Below are positions 54,406-64,000 of a stretch of 64,000 bases of DNA, piece by piece (positions within the stretch are counted from its first letter, which is position 1; every line of letters starts with the position of its first letter). The notes beneath the pieces were generated by a model that made no database searches, had not been told where the DNA came from, and saw only the letters and a program-made list of their open reading frames with translations. The stretch spans positions 45,409,941-45,473,940 of the forward strand of contig OW203763.1 in NCBI GenBank assembly GCA_934045905.1, in the 5' to 3' direction. The stretch is from Leuctra nigra. Its lineage: Eukaryota; Arthropoda; Insecta; Plecoptera; Leuctridae. A program made the position numbers and the translations under genes.

Positions 54406-54632
54406 CATTGTCTCTTATTTTACAATTTTGCATCCTAATCAGTTAAGAACTTATGAACTTATTGAAATTTTTAATATCTGTCAGATATGAAGTATCGAAA
54501 TGAATGTTTTCCAGTGCCAATTGAATTGAATCTCATTTGCTTTATGTACCAGGGTGCTTAGATGCCATTTTCAAGTTTTGATGAAAAGCATATACTTTTT
54601 TGTTGATCGAGTTGCTCATATTATTTCAATTC

Positions 54633-54740
54633 AATATGGATGTATATGTTTTATGCGCGTTGTGTACGCATGTCCTGTTGGAGAATTTGCATTTACCCGT
54701 GCTCGCTCATCAACGCGTTATTCTGAGCGTTATCCTAGTT
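54633..54740 (+). pseudogene. Possible DUF4817-like fragment, decayed
   Basis: The plus strand has MDVYVLCALC in one frame and TRARSSTRYSERYP in another, resembling the helix-turn-helix element at 27803-27997 with frameshifts. Short and uncertain. Confidence 0.3.
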
Positions 54741-54823
54741 GTATCCATATTGGACTGGATTATGACTGTGTTAAATATCACCTTGTGTTCCTTTATACTT
54801 TATACTTTATCCTTTATCCTTTA

Positions 54824-55590
54824 TACTTGATCCGATCGTACGGTTTGATTAGATTAGATTAGATTAGATTATTGTGGTTTAACGGCGCGTCAACGACGAG
54901 GTTATATTGCGCACATTAATTTTTGCATTTTAGCATTTAACTTTGTTGATATAAGTGGTGGACATGGGGAGGGGCCGACTTAACGGGCCCGATCCGGGGG
55001 AGTCCAACACTGGTGGGGAGGCCAGGCCGGAATGGGGACGGACCGGGGGATGTGAGGATTCGGGCCGGCGGAACCCGATTTCAGGGGGATCACCATCTCG
55101 AGGGGGAAGGCCGGCCCGAGGGGTGGGGAGGGGGGGGGGGACCGCAAATTCAAGGGAAGACATGGTTAGGCCGACCCTGGCTGCTCTTTGTCTGGACCTC
55201 ACCACTGACCTGTCCGGCATGGGTAACCCTTACACATGAGCATATGCTCGCCGGCGTAGCTGCAATGGATCATTGGCCAACGCAAACCCCACCACCGCGC
55301 TAAGGTGGCAGCCATCGGTGGGGCGTACGGTTTGAATCGCACGTTGGTCAAGCCGAAGAAGTTGTTGCCGAGAAGAGAAGGATCTACGAGCCTACGATAG
55401 ATTTCTTCAAGGAGAAGTACAACGTTTCTGAAGTTACTGTCATCGGTTTATTTTTTGGAGCTAGGGGCACTATACACATTTTTTTAAAGCAGTTTTGTAG
55501 TAAGTTTAAGTTAGACAATAGATTTTTATATAAAACGTGTATTTTGGCTTTAAAGGGTTCAGTAGCAATACTCCGTAACCATTTATACAG
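54824..55590 (+). pseudogene. R2-like element, C-terminal endonuclease fragment split by a SINE
   Basis: Before the SINE, 54826-54848 reads LDPIVRFE; after it, 55336 onward reads SHVGQAEEVVAEKRRIYEPT and IDFFKEKYNVSEVTVIGLFF plus GARGTI. The DP.+RFE...Q.EEV..EKR..Y.P pattern is that of the endonuclease end of the R2-like element at 36.8-40.0 kb, but better preserved here (D present). 5'-truncated copy; about 130 bp of 3' UTR follow. Confidence 0.75.
54849..55323 (-). mobile_element. SINE-like retroposon, copy D, inside an R2-like fragment
   Basis: Minus-strand copy with (attag)n tail at 54849-54866 and head ending at 55323. The duplication cgtacggtttga is at 54837-54848 and 55324-55335. It carries a g-rich run (55122-55140) longer than in other copies. 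Confidence 0.93.
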
Positions 55591-55777
55591 TCAACATACA
55601 GTTTTAATTTTTCTTTTGTTAGATAGAGATACGTCATTTTCAATGTAATTATTATGAAAATGGTATGTTCTGCTTCTTACTTATTTAAAATGTATAATTT
55701 CTATTTTATGTTATACTGTATCCATATGGCAACCATTGTTGAATGGCAGTGTTTTCCAATAAAGTTTTCTCTCAATA

Positions 55778-55846
55778 AAATATATTCTATTCTATTCTAT
55801 TCTATTCTATTCTATTCTATTCTATTTTATTCTATTCTCTTCTATA
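55778..55846. repeat. (tctat)n microsatellite
   Basis: About ten copies of the 5-mer tctat with a few variants follow ctcaataaaatatat. It looks like the 3' tail of a retroposon whose body (55640-55777) has no ORF. Confidence 0.9.
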
Positions 55847-56325
55847 TAATCTGTATTTAGGAATATAGAATTAATTATGAAACGGTCGGTGTCTGTTTTT
55901 TGTTTGTTATTTTCCTAATACTTGGCTATCCATAATAATTATTCAAACTCATTTTCTCTACTCATGGTTGATACGTCATTATTCTGTCGTCAGATTGAGG
56001 TATATTTTATTTTGTTTTGAATCTTTCAATTGATTTGGCGCCGATTTACCTAACCAATAGGAGCGGCTAGCTCGCGAGAAACCGTATTGACGCGCCTCAA
56101 TGTTATCGATAACATCAAGTTTTGTCCATCGGTATAGTAGTTGAGCCATCGTAACAAATGATGAAGTTCACCTAGAATTCTGCTCTGAACAGCACAATTA
56201 GTCAACAAATATCTATCGATGCGCAGTCAGCTGCCGATTTCTACAACTAGCAAAATGGGTGAAGATCATGCAGTAATTCCTCTGTATCCTCCTTACTTGA
56301 TAATATAAGGAAAAGAGTGACACAG
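55847..56325. other. Nothing recognised
   Basis: AT-rich with a short GC-richer patch (56040-56100, containing ttatcgataac). No ORF or repeat identified. Confidence 0.4.
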
Positions 56326-57320
56326 AAAAGAACAGCGATCCAGTAATTGAATTCCTTGCTTTGGTCCACGAAAATAAAAATGAATACAAAAATGACAATC
56401 TACAAGGCCATTGTAGAGCCAATAGCAACGTACGGGTCGGAGTGTTGGCAGCTGAATAAGAGGAAGAGGGATAGATTGGCTGCTTTGGAGATGGACTACC
56501 TACGGAGATCGTGAAGAGTCTCGAGGATTGAACATGTACGGAATGAGAAAATAGAGGAAAGGGCAGGCGTTGAGACTTCAATTTTAGATGAAATAGATAA
56601 GAAACAGCTGGTATGGTATGGTCATGTGATGCGAATGACGGATGACGGATGAAAGATGGCCACAGAAGATGTTCAACTTCAGAATTCCAAATAGGCGGAA
56701 AAGAGGAAGACCAAGGAAAACCTGGCTGGAAGGAATAGAGGTTGCGATGCATGCAAGAGGACTAGAAGATGGACAATGGCCCCCACCGACGGCTGTCACC
56801 TTATCGCGGTGGTGGGATGATCCAAAATGCAATGCAATGATCCATTGCAGCTATACGCCGGCGAGCATATGCTCATGTGGCTCATGGGGCTACCCTTGCC
56901 GGACAGGTCAGTGGTGAGGTCCAGACAAAGAGCAGCCAGGGTCGGCCTAACAATGCCCTCCCTTGAATTTACGGTCCCCACGGGCCAGCCTTTCCCCTCG
57001 AGATGGTGATCCCCCTGAAATCGGGTTCCGCCGGCCCGAATCCCCACATCCCCCGGTCCGTCCCCATTCCGGCCTGGCCTTCCCACCAATGCTGGACTCC
57101 TCCGGATCGGGCCCGTAAGGTCGACCCCCTCCCCATGTCCTCCACTTAATTCAACAAAGTTTAAAGTAAAAAATTTATGTGCGCAATATAACCTCGTCGT
57201 TGACGCGCCATCAAACCCTAATAATCTAATCTAATCTAATATGGACAATGGCAGGACAGAGACGAGTGGAGATTGGGATGCGGAAAGCGGCGTCAGCCGT
57301 AGGAACTTCGCTATTTATTA
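56326..57320 (+). pseudogene. RTE-type LINE 3' fragment split by a SINE
   Basis: The plus strand reads TKMTIYKAIVEPIATYGSEC, WQLNKRKRDRLAALEMDYLR, a stop, RIEHVRNEKIEERAGVE and KKQLVWYGHVMRM. After a frameshift come basic RGRPRKTW words, then, beyond the SINE, the closing block RVEIGMRKAASAVGTS. These are the post-RT blocks of an RTE element, related to the fragment at 8202-8708. Broken by a stop, a frameshift and SINE copy E. Confidence 0.75.
56781..57240 (+). mobile_element. SINE-like retroposon, copy E, inside the RTE fragment
   Basis: Starts cccaccgacggctgtcacc, ends in (taatc)n. The duplication atggacaatggc lies at 56769-56780 and 57241-57252. A small extra segment (gggatgatccaaaatgcaat) lies near 56815-56835. 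Confidence 0.93.
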
Positions 57321-57725
57321 TTTTAAGTATCATAACCAGGAATATGAAATACCTCTCTCTCTCTCTTCTGATAAATGAGTTTCAGTGAGTATCATAATGT
57401 CAAACCTAGCTTCAATACCTTCAAAAAAGAACACAACATTCATCAAAGTTTGTACGTACAATCCGAATATTTTGGTGGAATATTTTAAATTGTATATTCT
57501 TGCCATAGAGGGAATTGACCAGTCTTTGATTGCAACATAGCGATGTATCAGCCTTTTCAGCATCTAGTTCGTTATCAAACTCCAACCAGCTATCCATTGG
57601 CTAACACCTCGTTCTCGTTCTCGAAAAGCGCCTCAACACAAGGAGGGCAGACTCCGTTGTCAACGCTAGCGATATCTTCGTTGTCGATGGCGACGGTATC
57701 CGTGTTGTCAGTGCTAGGTGTTAAT

Positions 57726-57965
57726 CAGTGCTAATCAAAGCCAACCTTTGGTAACGGCCTGTCTGGAATGTCGTGATGAATCATCGGTTCCCTAGCATTA
57801 GCATTTTGGTACTTTTCACAAACACTACATTTGGCAATAAAGTCCTCAATCTGTCGATTGATGTTGGGCCAAAACAAAATACTTCTGGCTCGGCTCTTGC
57901 ACTTTACAAAACCGGGATGCGTATTTACGTAGGCTCAGGTTCGGGACACAGGGACACAGGTCGTA
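57726..57965 (-). pseudogene. Gypsy-type LTR retrotransposon integrase fragment
   Basis: The minus strand reads THPGFVKCKSRARSILFWPN, then INRQIEDFIAKCSVCEKYQN and ANAREPMIHHDIPDRPLP. This is the zinc-binding N-terminal domain of integrase (H...C..C) and the start of the catalytic core, ending GFD with the first D just before a stop. No RT, RNase H or LTR is attached here. A short relic of a Ty3/gypsy pol gene. Confidence 0.8.
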
Positions 57966-58031
57966 GGCTCGAGACACAGGTCTCGAATTCGTATAGACTC
58001 CGTAGTTGCATGTTGCAACTCCGTAGCCTAA

Positions 58032-58314
58032 AGCTGGGTTCCCATACTTCGCATCGAATTCGCTTCCGGTTCGCTTCGCTTTCGCAAAATGGCTACCTTT
58101 TAACAAAGGAAATCGTCCATGTTTACATTCGCATGTTCGCGTGTTTCGGTTTCGTTAAAGTTGAGCCAATTTGAACTTTGACGAAACCGAAACGAAACCG
58201 AAACACGCGAACATGGGAATGTAAACATGGACGATTTCCTTTGTTAAAAGGTAGCCATTTTGCGAAAGCGAAGCGAACCGGAAGCGAATTCGATGCGAAG
58301 TATGGGAACCCAGC
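58032..58314. mobile_element. Palindromic MITE with TAA target duplication
   Basis: 283 bp, almost wholly inverted-repeat: agctgggttcccatacttcg at the left and its complement at the right, arms of ~120 bp around a short centre (aaagttgagccaatttgaac). TAA flanks it at 58029-58031 and 58315-58317. An uninterrupted copy of the target (gcagcctaactgatt) lies 60 bp downstream at 58384. A 3-bp T(A/T)A target suggests a PIF/Harbinger-type source. Confidence 0.9.
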
Positions 58315-58317
58315 TTA

Positions 58318-59332
58318 ACTGATTTCGAGACCTATCCAAGTCTCGAATTCGTATAGACTTCCGAGTGAGATTTTCCAACTCCGCAGCCTAACTGATTTTG
58401 AGACTTGCACGCTTGATATGAAATATGGGATATTTCAAATTTAAATGTCGAATTCACGCGTATTACTAATTATTTTCTTTCTATCAACTAATAGCAACAC
58501 ACATAGTTCATTAACATGCTATTATATCTATGTAACAAATTAGCAATATTAATATTATTAAAATACCTAGAGAAAAATATCGTTCTACGCTGGTGACCAA
58601 GAGCAAAAAGGGATGTAATACCTATTCCCTATCCATTAATAATCACCTGATAATTACATAATGTCTATCAATTTTAAATACAAATATAATAATGACACGA
58701 ATAATTGAAATAATTTTGCAGAATGGAAATTCTCAGTAAGTAGGTATAGGTTAGAATATTTTGAACTTCAGTGTGTTTATTTTTTATGTTTGGAAAATAC
58801 AGGGCATTAGCCGTCCACGTTATATTCTCATTTCTTAAACATATTCTAAGGAATGAAAGGAATCATTTCGCTACATTTAAGTACAATTCCCTTAAATTAA
58901 AAAACACTTGATTAAAAATAGTAGGCAACAGAATATGTGTGCTCCTTAAAAAAATGCGAATTGTCACTTTCAATCAACATTCAACATTAATCAACTGATT
59001 TAAGAGTTTCATTAGTAAAGTAACACACATTGAATGGATTTACTGATATAAAATCATTTACATATAGATCTACACGAGAATTTATATGTAATTTAACCGG
59101 CAAAGAAAATCTGTAAATATTATTCAGTTCGGAAAATTAAATTCTGATCGTGATACTACAAGATGCATTATTAATGATTATATTTTGTTTAGATTTACTC
59201 GAGCCTGTAGAGTGTAGTTGTTGTTCACTATCGAAAACAAGTTTAATAATTTCGGTAGTACCATTGACACCAAGCAAAATCTTAGTTAAATCAATATCAT
59301 TTGACATGATGATTTATAACATCATGCAAACA
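58318..59332. other. Nothing recognised apart from a short duplication at the left end
   Basis: 58340-58400 imperfectly repeats the sequence flanking the MITE (tctcgaattcgtatagact ... cctaactgattt). The rest is AT-rich with no convincing ORF. Confidence 0.4.
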
Positions 59333-59362
59333 CCTTCTTCTTCTTCTTCTTCTTCTTCTTCT
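59333..59362. repeat. (ctt)n microsatellite
   Basis: About ten ctt triplets, immediately outside the 3' region of the I-group LINE. Confidence 0.9.
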
Positions 59363-59715
59363 ATTTCCTTCCTTCTTGGTTTCGCCTCTTGAGGGCACAC
59401 AACCAGTTCAAACTTCAAACTTTACTAATCACTTTTCTTCTTGAGACTCCTCCACTTTCCTTGAGCCTTGTCCACGGCGACTCTAACTATACACTACCCA
59501 ATAAGGAATCACATGGACACTTTGGGAGCTAATGCCTCGGCCTACAAGGCCTAATGAACAACAAGAAATAGACAACGGAACAGGTAGCTACCCGAGAGCC
59601 TGGGATCCCTGGAGCACATTTACACACAATCTATAACAACTATTACATCTAAAATACCCTACTTCCTGCAATCTTTTCTTATTGATTACATAAATATTAT
59701 CAGGACTCTGATTGC

Positions 59716-62700
59716 TTACAACTTAATCTGACATGCATTGAGAAATTCCCAAATGATATTTGCAATTTTCTTTTTTGGTCCTGTCGCCAACAGGTTTAAT
59801 ATATTGAAAGGTTTATTAATTTCTTTGATTTGATATAGTTTTTTAATGAATAATGTATTTATCTGATAGGTTAGAGCCGGACATTCGAGAAGGATGTGTT
59901 CAAGGGACTGCAACTCCCCCGACCTGCATAGGTCACATAATGGATCATCTACAATTTTTACCCTGTTTAAGTGATATCTGGCTGAGCAGTGCCCAGTACG
60001 AATCCTAATTAATGTAGTTATTTGGTTTCTGGGTATTCTCTCACCCTTGAACCAAGGAATATTACTGATATCTGGATTTATTTGATTATATTGTGAAATG
60101 TGAATTTTAGTATAAATTTTCCAATCTTCTCTCCATTCCTCTAAAAGTTGATTTTTTAAATTAGGTAGAAAGTCTTGTTGTGGAAGCCCTATCTCAGTTA
60201 CTTCCTTACTAATTGCATTTTTAGCCGAGAGATCTGCTTTTTCGTTTCCTTCTACTCCTATGTGGCTAGGAATCCATAGGAATCTCACCATAAAATTTTG
60301 ATCCTGAATATCTTCTATTAGATCTATAATTTTATTAATAAATGGGTGATTGTTGGTTCCACAATAAAAATTATTGAAAGACAACAAAACACTCATAGAA
60401 TCTGATATGATCAAAGAATACTTAGGAGGGACTCGAAGATTCCGGCGAATCTCCAATGCTTGTATAATAGCAAACGCTTCAGCTGTAAAAATTGAGGCAT
60501 CAGAAGGAAGTCTCCAATTTTGAAATATATTTATGGCTGGTACCCAAACTCCAGCTCCTGTAAATTTTAGATCTACATTTTTGGAACCATCCGTGTAAAA
60601 GCAGGCAAAATTCGACCATTCATTTTTAATATATTCCCTGAAGTTGATTTGCGCTCCCTTACCAGATTCTAGAATAGCTTTCATATTGGTATTTATACAG
60701 GCAATATCCCATATATCATTGTTTATTCTAAGTTTGTTTCTGATAATTGAGGATTCTCTAATTCTGACTATTTTGTTTTCTAAATATTGGTATTTATCAA
60801 AGATTTTCCTGAAACTATAATTGTTCAAATTAATTTTGGAATGTCGAGAAAAATGTATCTTATTTAATAATTTTAATTTGGCATTAAGAGGGTGCGCACT
60901 ATTAGATAAAATTTTTAGAAAATATTTACATCCTAGCCAGGCTCTTCTGGTAGCCAAAGGAGGGAGTGAAGCTTCCACCTTCATGGCACGCGTAGGAGTA
61001 GAATTCATACATCCTAACGATATTCGTAAGGCATGATATTGTATTCTATCTAATTTAATAAGATTTGATCTAGCGGCCGAATCATATAATTGAGAACCAT
61101 ATTCCAGCTTTGATCTGATTAAGGTCTTATATATGTTAATGAGTGTAAGGGGGTCCCCTCCCCACCAAGTTCTACAGAGCGCCCTAGGAATATTGAGTAA
61201 AAGTCTACACTGATCCCTAATTTTAATGATATTAGGGACCCATGTAGACTTAGAGTCAAGCACTACTCCTAAGATTTTGATGTTAGGTTTGGCTAAAATT
61301 CGATGTCCATTTAAGTTAATAAAACTATTAATAGGTATTTTCCTTTTAGTAAATATAATATAATTAGTTTTTTCCGGAGCTAACTGGAGTCCAAGATCTC
61401 TCAGTTGCAAGTTAAGATCCGCTAATCCTGCTTCCAAGTTCTCGATACAGGTATTAAGGTTATCATCCGAACAATAAAAGGTAATATCATCAGCATATTG
61501 AAGAATTCTGTTGTGTCTACTATTTCTTCCTATATCAGATGTGTACAAAGAATACAATAGGGGGCTAAGGGCAGACCCCTGTGGCAATCCAATGCAAACT
61601 GATCTAGGGCCATATTCCACCCCCTGATAGTGAGTAATTACCCATCTATTGGATAAGTAAAAAAGTAACCATTTACATAATTTATTGGAAAATCCCAATT
61701 TCAAAAGTTGTTTTACAAGAATAGGAATGACTACTGAGTCATATGCTCCTTTTATATCTAAAGCCACTGCAGCCAAGAAGTGACCTCTCGAATAGGACAA
61801 CTGAATGTCAGTGTTCAAAATAGTTAGGTAATCCAAAGTTGATCTGCCCTTTCTAAATCCAAATTGAGTGTTATGAAATAATTTTTCTTTTTCGCAATAC
61901 CAATCCATTCTTCTTTTGATAATCCTTTCAAATATTTTACTAATACAGGGGATCAAGGCTATGGGTCTATATGAACTGGCAATCCCCTCGGCTTTACCGG
62001 GTTTAAGTATAGGCACTAACTTGTGTTGTAACAGTGGAGTGGGAGTAATCCCTTGGTCATATACTTCATTAAAGAATCGAACTAGTATGTTTTTACTCTC
62101 TTTGCCCATATGTTTAATCATGGAATACGTGATTTTATCAAGACCAGGTGAAGTGTCCTTGAGGTTTTTAGTAATAATTTCAAGTTCCCAGATAGAAATA
62201 TTGGCATCAAGAATATCTTGGGATATCAATCCAGTCCTACCATGGGAAGGACTCAAAGCATCAAAAGAAGGGTTATGTAAGGCCATGTCTGGGGCTAAAC
62301 GTCTTGTAAAATCTTCAACCCATAATGAATCTCCTAGAGCTCTGTGTGGACGAGGGTTAAATGCGCCTCTAAATCTTCTGATCATGTTCCACACCATACT
62401 GCTCTGAGTTTCTCTATTTATCTTTGAACAAAAAGAACGCCAACTGGCTTTCTTTTTCTCTTTTAATATAAATTTAGCTGCCGCTTGTGAATGTTTAAAT
62501 TTAATGAAATTATCCATATTCAAGTTTTTTCTGTAATTAGTCAAACACAGTCTCCGCCGGGCTATCATCAATGAACATTCCTCGTCCCACCAAGGGGTAG
62601 GAGGATATTACTTTTTTCTTTTATACGGATTTGGTTCGTGTCTGATTGTCGGGATACTGACTTCCGCGGCTTTATTCATGTTTACTGTTATATTTTCATA

Positions 62701-63522
62701 CCATTTCATAATATCCTTGTCGCTATCCCAGTTAGTATTTATCATTTCATTTTCAATAGTTACCTTGTATAAATCCCAATTGGCCTTATCCATAATTCTT
62801 TTCCCCGATGCCCCTTTTATGTATAAATTTTGATTATTGTGACCTAATGAGAAAAAAATTGGAAGGTGATCACTCCCCATGGAGTCAAAACCCACCCTCC
62901 AAGAAGCATCCAAAGCCAGATCTGGGGAGACGATAGTGATATCTACCGCCGATCTGGCTCTGTTGGGATAATTAATTAAAGTCGACGATTGATCATTGAG
63001 TATTATAAGGTCCAGATTTTCAATAAGGTCAGCAATAATGTTTCCTGCTCTGTCCTCATTGGAACATCCCCATATCCTATGGTGTGCATTAAAATCTCCC
63101 GCCAAAATAAACTGCGGGGAAAGCTGATTAACAATGTTTTGCCACTGAGTAAGAGAAATGTGATTATTCGGTTTGCAATAAATAGATGCAATATCAAGTG
63201 CTCTACCTTTATGATTGATCCGAATCACTATACTTTCCAGATCCCTACAAGTTATGTTGAAATTTCGAATTTGTACTGGTATACTTATCTGAGTTAAAAT
63301 GGCAACACCTCCTTTACCGTCCGCACGATCAGCTCTATGGAGATGATATCCAGGGAATCTTATAAGAGATCCCTGTTTAAACCAAGTTTCAGATAGTATC
63401 GCTATTTGTATATTATTATTTATTAATTCAAGTTGAAGGTCAAGTTTATTGTGGAACACACTTCTCCCATTCCACTGAATTATGTTTAGTTGATCTGATG
63501 TATGCCTATCTGCCATGTTCAT
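59716..63522 (-). pseudogene. I-group LINE ORF2: endonuclease, RT, RNase H, with one nonsense codon
   Basis: About 1268 codons in one frame, interrupted only by TAA at 62608-62610 (between YKRKK and YPPTPWWDEEC). Codons 1-304: apurinic-type endonuclease with NIIQWNGRSVFHNK, AILSETWFKQ, FILAGDFNAHHRIWG, MGSDHLPIFF. After the stop: RT with YRPIALIPCISKIFERIIKR, MAAVALDIKGAYDSV-like motif A, GLPQGSALSPLLYSLY and the catalytic LQYADDITFYC. Then RNase H: FYTDGSKNVDLKF, IFTAEAFAIIQALE, IISDSMSVLL, WIPSHIGVEGNEKADLSA, with D, E, D and D all present. Last, a CCHC-like DPLCDLCRSGELQSLEHILL. RNase H after RT places it in the I group (I, R1, LOA or related). The ATG of ORF2 overlaps the ORF1 stop. One reverted base would leave it full length; it could also be a sequencing error. 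Confidence 0.88.
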
Positions 63523-64000
63523 TGACCCCTCACCTGCAATCCCCCACCCTGTTGGGAGAGTTGCAGAACCTCTAACACAGATTGAATTTGATTACTAGTA
63601 ATGGGAAAGGAAGCAGAAACATTCTGAAGGAGCTGTTTAATATACATGGTTACATGATGGCGAATTTGTTCATTATCTGTACTAACCGTCGAGTCTACCC
63701 TAGGACACTCAGCATTCCTGCCAGGGGGAATTGTGACCCTGTTCATCCCGCTAAGGTTAATCGGAGACTGGGGACCATACGATCCTACCCACGGTACTTC
63801 CATGGGGAAGACATTCCTTGGGATCCTTTTCTTTTGTATTCCTCTTTGATGATGTGAGCTTTGAGACCTATCAACATGTTGATTACCCTGGTCCTCTTCC
63901 TCTTCAGATGATGTATCCCACTGATAATCATTGTCTCTATTCCTACTAATGATAGATTTACTAGGAGTTCTGGGTGGATTAGATTGTGGACCAGGATATT
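63519..64000 (-). CDS. I-group LINE ORF1, C-terminal part only
   Basis: Open from the window edge to the stop at 63519-63521, at least 160 codons. The upstream part (64000-63804) is open in the same frame and reads NPPRTPSKSIISRNRDNDY and a SSEEEEDQGN acidic stretch, so the ATG near 63803 is not the true start. The C-terminus has SGMNRVTIPPGRNAECPRVD and a helical QIRHHVTMYIKQLLQNV segment. ORF1 proteins of this group bind element RNA; zinc knuckles are not visible in the part seen. It overlaps ORF2 by ATGA, suggesting translation by termination-reinitiation. Confidence 0.65.
   Translation of the reverse strand, partial: YPGPQSNPPRTPSKSIISRNRDNDYQWDTSSEEEEDQGNQHVDRSQSSHHQRGIQKKRIPRNVFPMEVPWVGSYGPQSPINLSGMNRVTIPPGRNAECPRVDSTVSTDNEQIRHHVTMYIKQLLQNVSASFPITSNQIQSVLEVLQLSQQGGGLQVRGQ

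Larger units (their letters stand above)
59380..64000 (-). mobile_element. I-group LINE, 5' end beyond the window
   Basis: Minus-strand element with ORF1 (63519 to past 64000), ORF2 (63522-59716) and a 3' UTR to about 59380. ORF1 and ORF2 overlap by the 4 nt ATGA. ORF2 has a single nonsense codon. No internal insertion. One of the youngest-looking elements here, together with the RLE element at 48.6 kb. Confidence 0.85.

Noticed and set aside
57340..57440. LINE endonuclease fragment (FDIMILTETHLSE on the minus strand)
   Set aside because: The motif is convincing but only ~12 residues long, with no further endonuclease blocks, so it is not listed as a feature.
57575..57700. Possible coding stretch (minus strand, acidic, ending LFENENEVLANG)
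   Set aside because: Open for only ~40 codons with no recognised domain and no splice context.

Overview
The window looks like intergenic or heterochromatic DNA of an insect. It is AT-rich overall, host-type genes have multiple short exons with GT/AG introns, and almost everything recognisable is transposable-element debris of arthropod type: CR1/Jockey-group, I-group, RTE and RLE-encoding non-LTR retrotransposons, hAT, mariner, Harbinger, TTAA-type and CACTA-like DNA transposons, and an abundant SINE-like family. Hemiptera is my guess from the element mix, but no single sequence proves the species. There is no bacterial operon structure and no CRISPR.

Layout. 0.9-3.8 kb (-): a Myb/SANT-like DNA-binding gene in at least three exons, with a snap-back mariner remnant in an intron. 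4.1-5.1 kb (+): a SAM-domain-like gene remnant. 5.6-7.3 kb (-): a PHD-finger LINE ORF1 fragment next to a truncated Harbinger transposase. 8.0-12.0 kb (-): an eight-exon DUF4806 gene with an in-frame stop. 12.7-27.2 kb (-): one very long transposase-like gene. Its N-terminal half is a roughly 9.1-kb array of 24-bp (8-codon) repeats, and it has been hit by four datable insertions: a solo-LTR-like repeat, a LINE tail, a TTAA element and a hAT element. 27.8-28.6 kb: fragments of an HTH transposon domain and of class I myosin exons. 29-34 kb (-): a near-complete two-ORF LINE carrying a tRNA-bearing foldback insertion. 34.8-36.4 kb: LINE fragments. 36.8-40.0 kb (+): an R2-like (zinc finger, RT, restriction-like endonuclease) pseudo-element split by a SINE.

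40.6-53.8 kb is a nested stack. A LINE (+) is split by a 5.46-kb DNA transposon with ~0.87-kb terminal inverted repeats, and split again by a 4.57-kb RLE-type retrotransposon. That retrotransposon carries, 5' of its intact 988-codon RT/endonuclease ORF, an intact ORF encoding a paired-like homeodomain. 54-58.5 kb holds further R2-like, RTE, gypsy-integrase and foldback-MITE pieces and two more SINEs. 59.4-64.0 kb (-) is a nearly intact I-group LINE with RNase H, its ORF1 running off the window end.

The two items that most deserve follow-up are (i) the homeodomain ORF inside the RLE retrotransposon (48.6-53.2 kb) and (ii) the giant in-frame octapeptide array inside the transposase-like gene (17.8-26.9 kb). 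Many insertion boundaries are supported by target-site duplications and by exact restoration of the interrupted reading frame, so the order of insertion events can be read directly.
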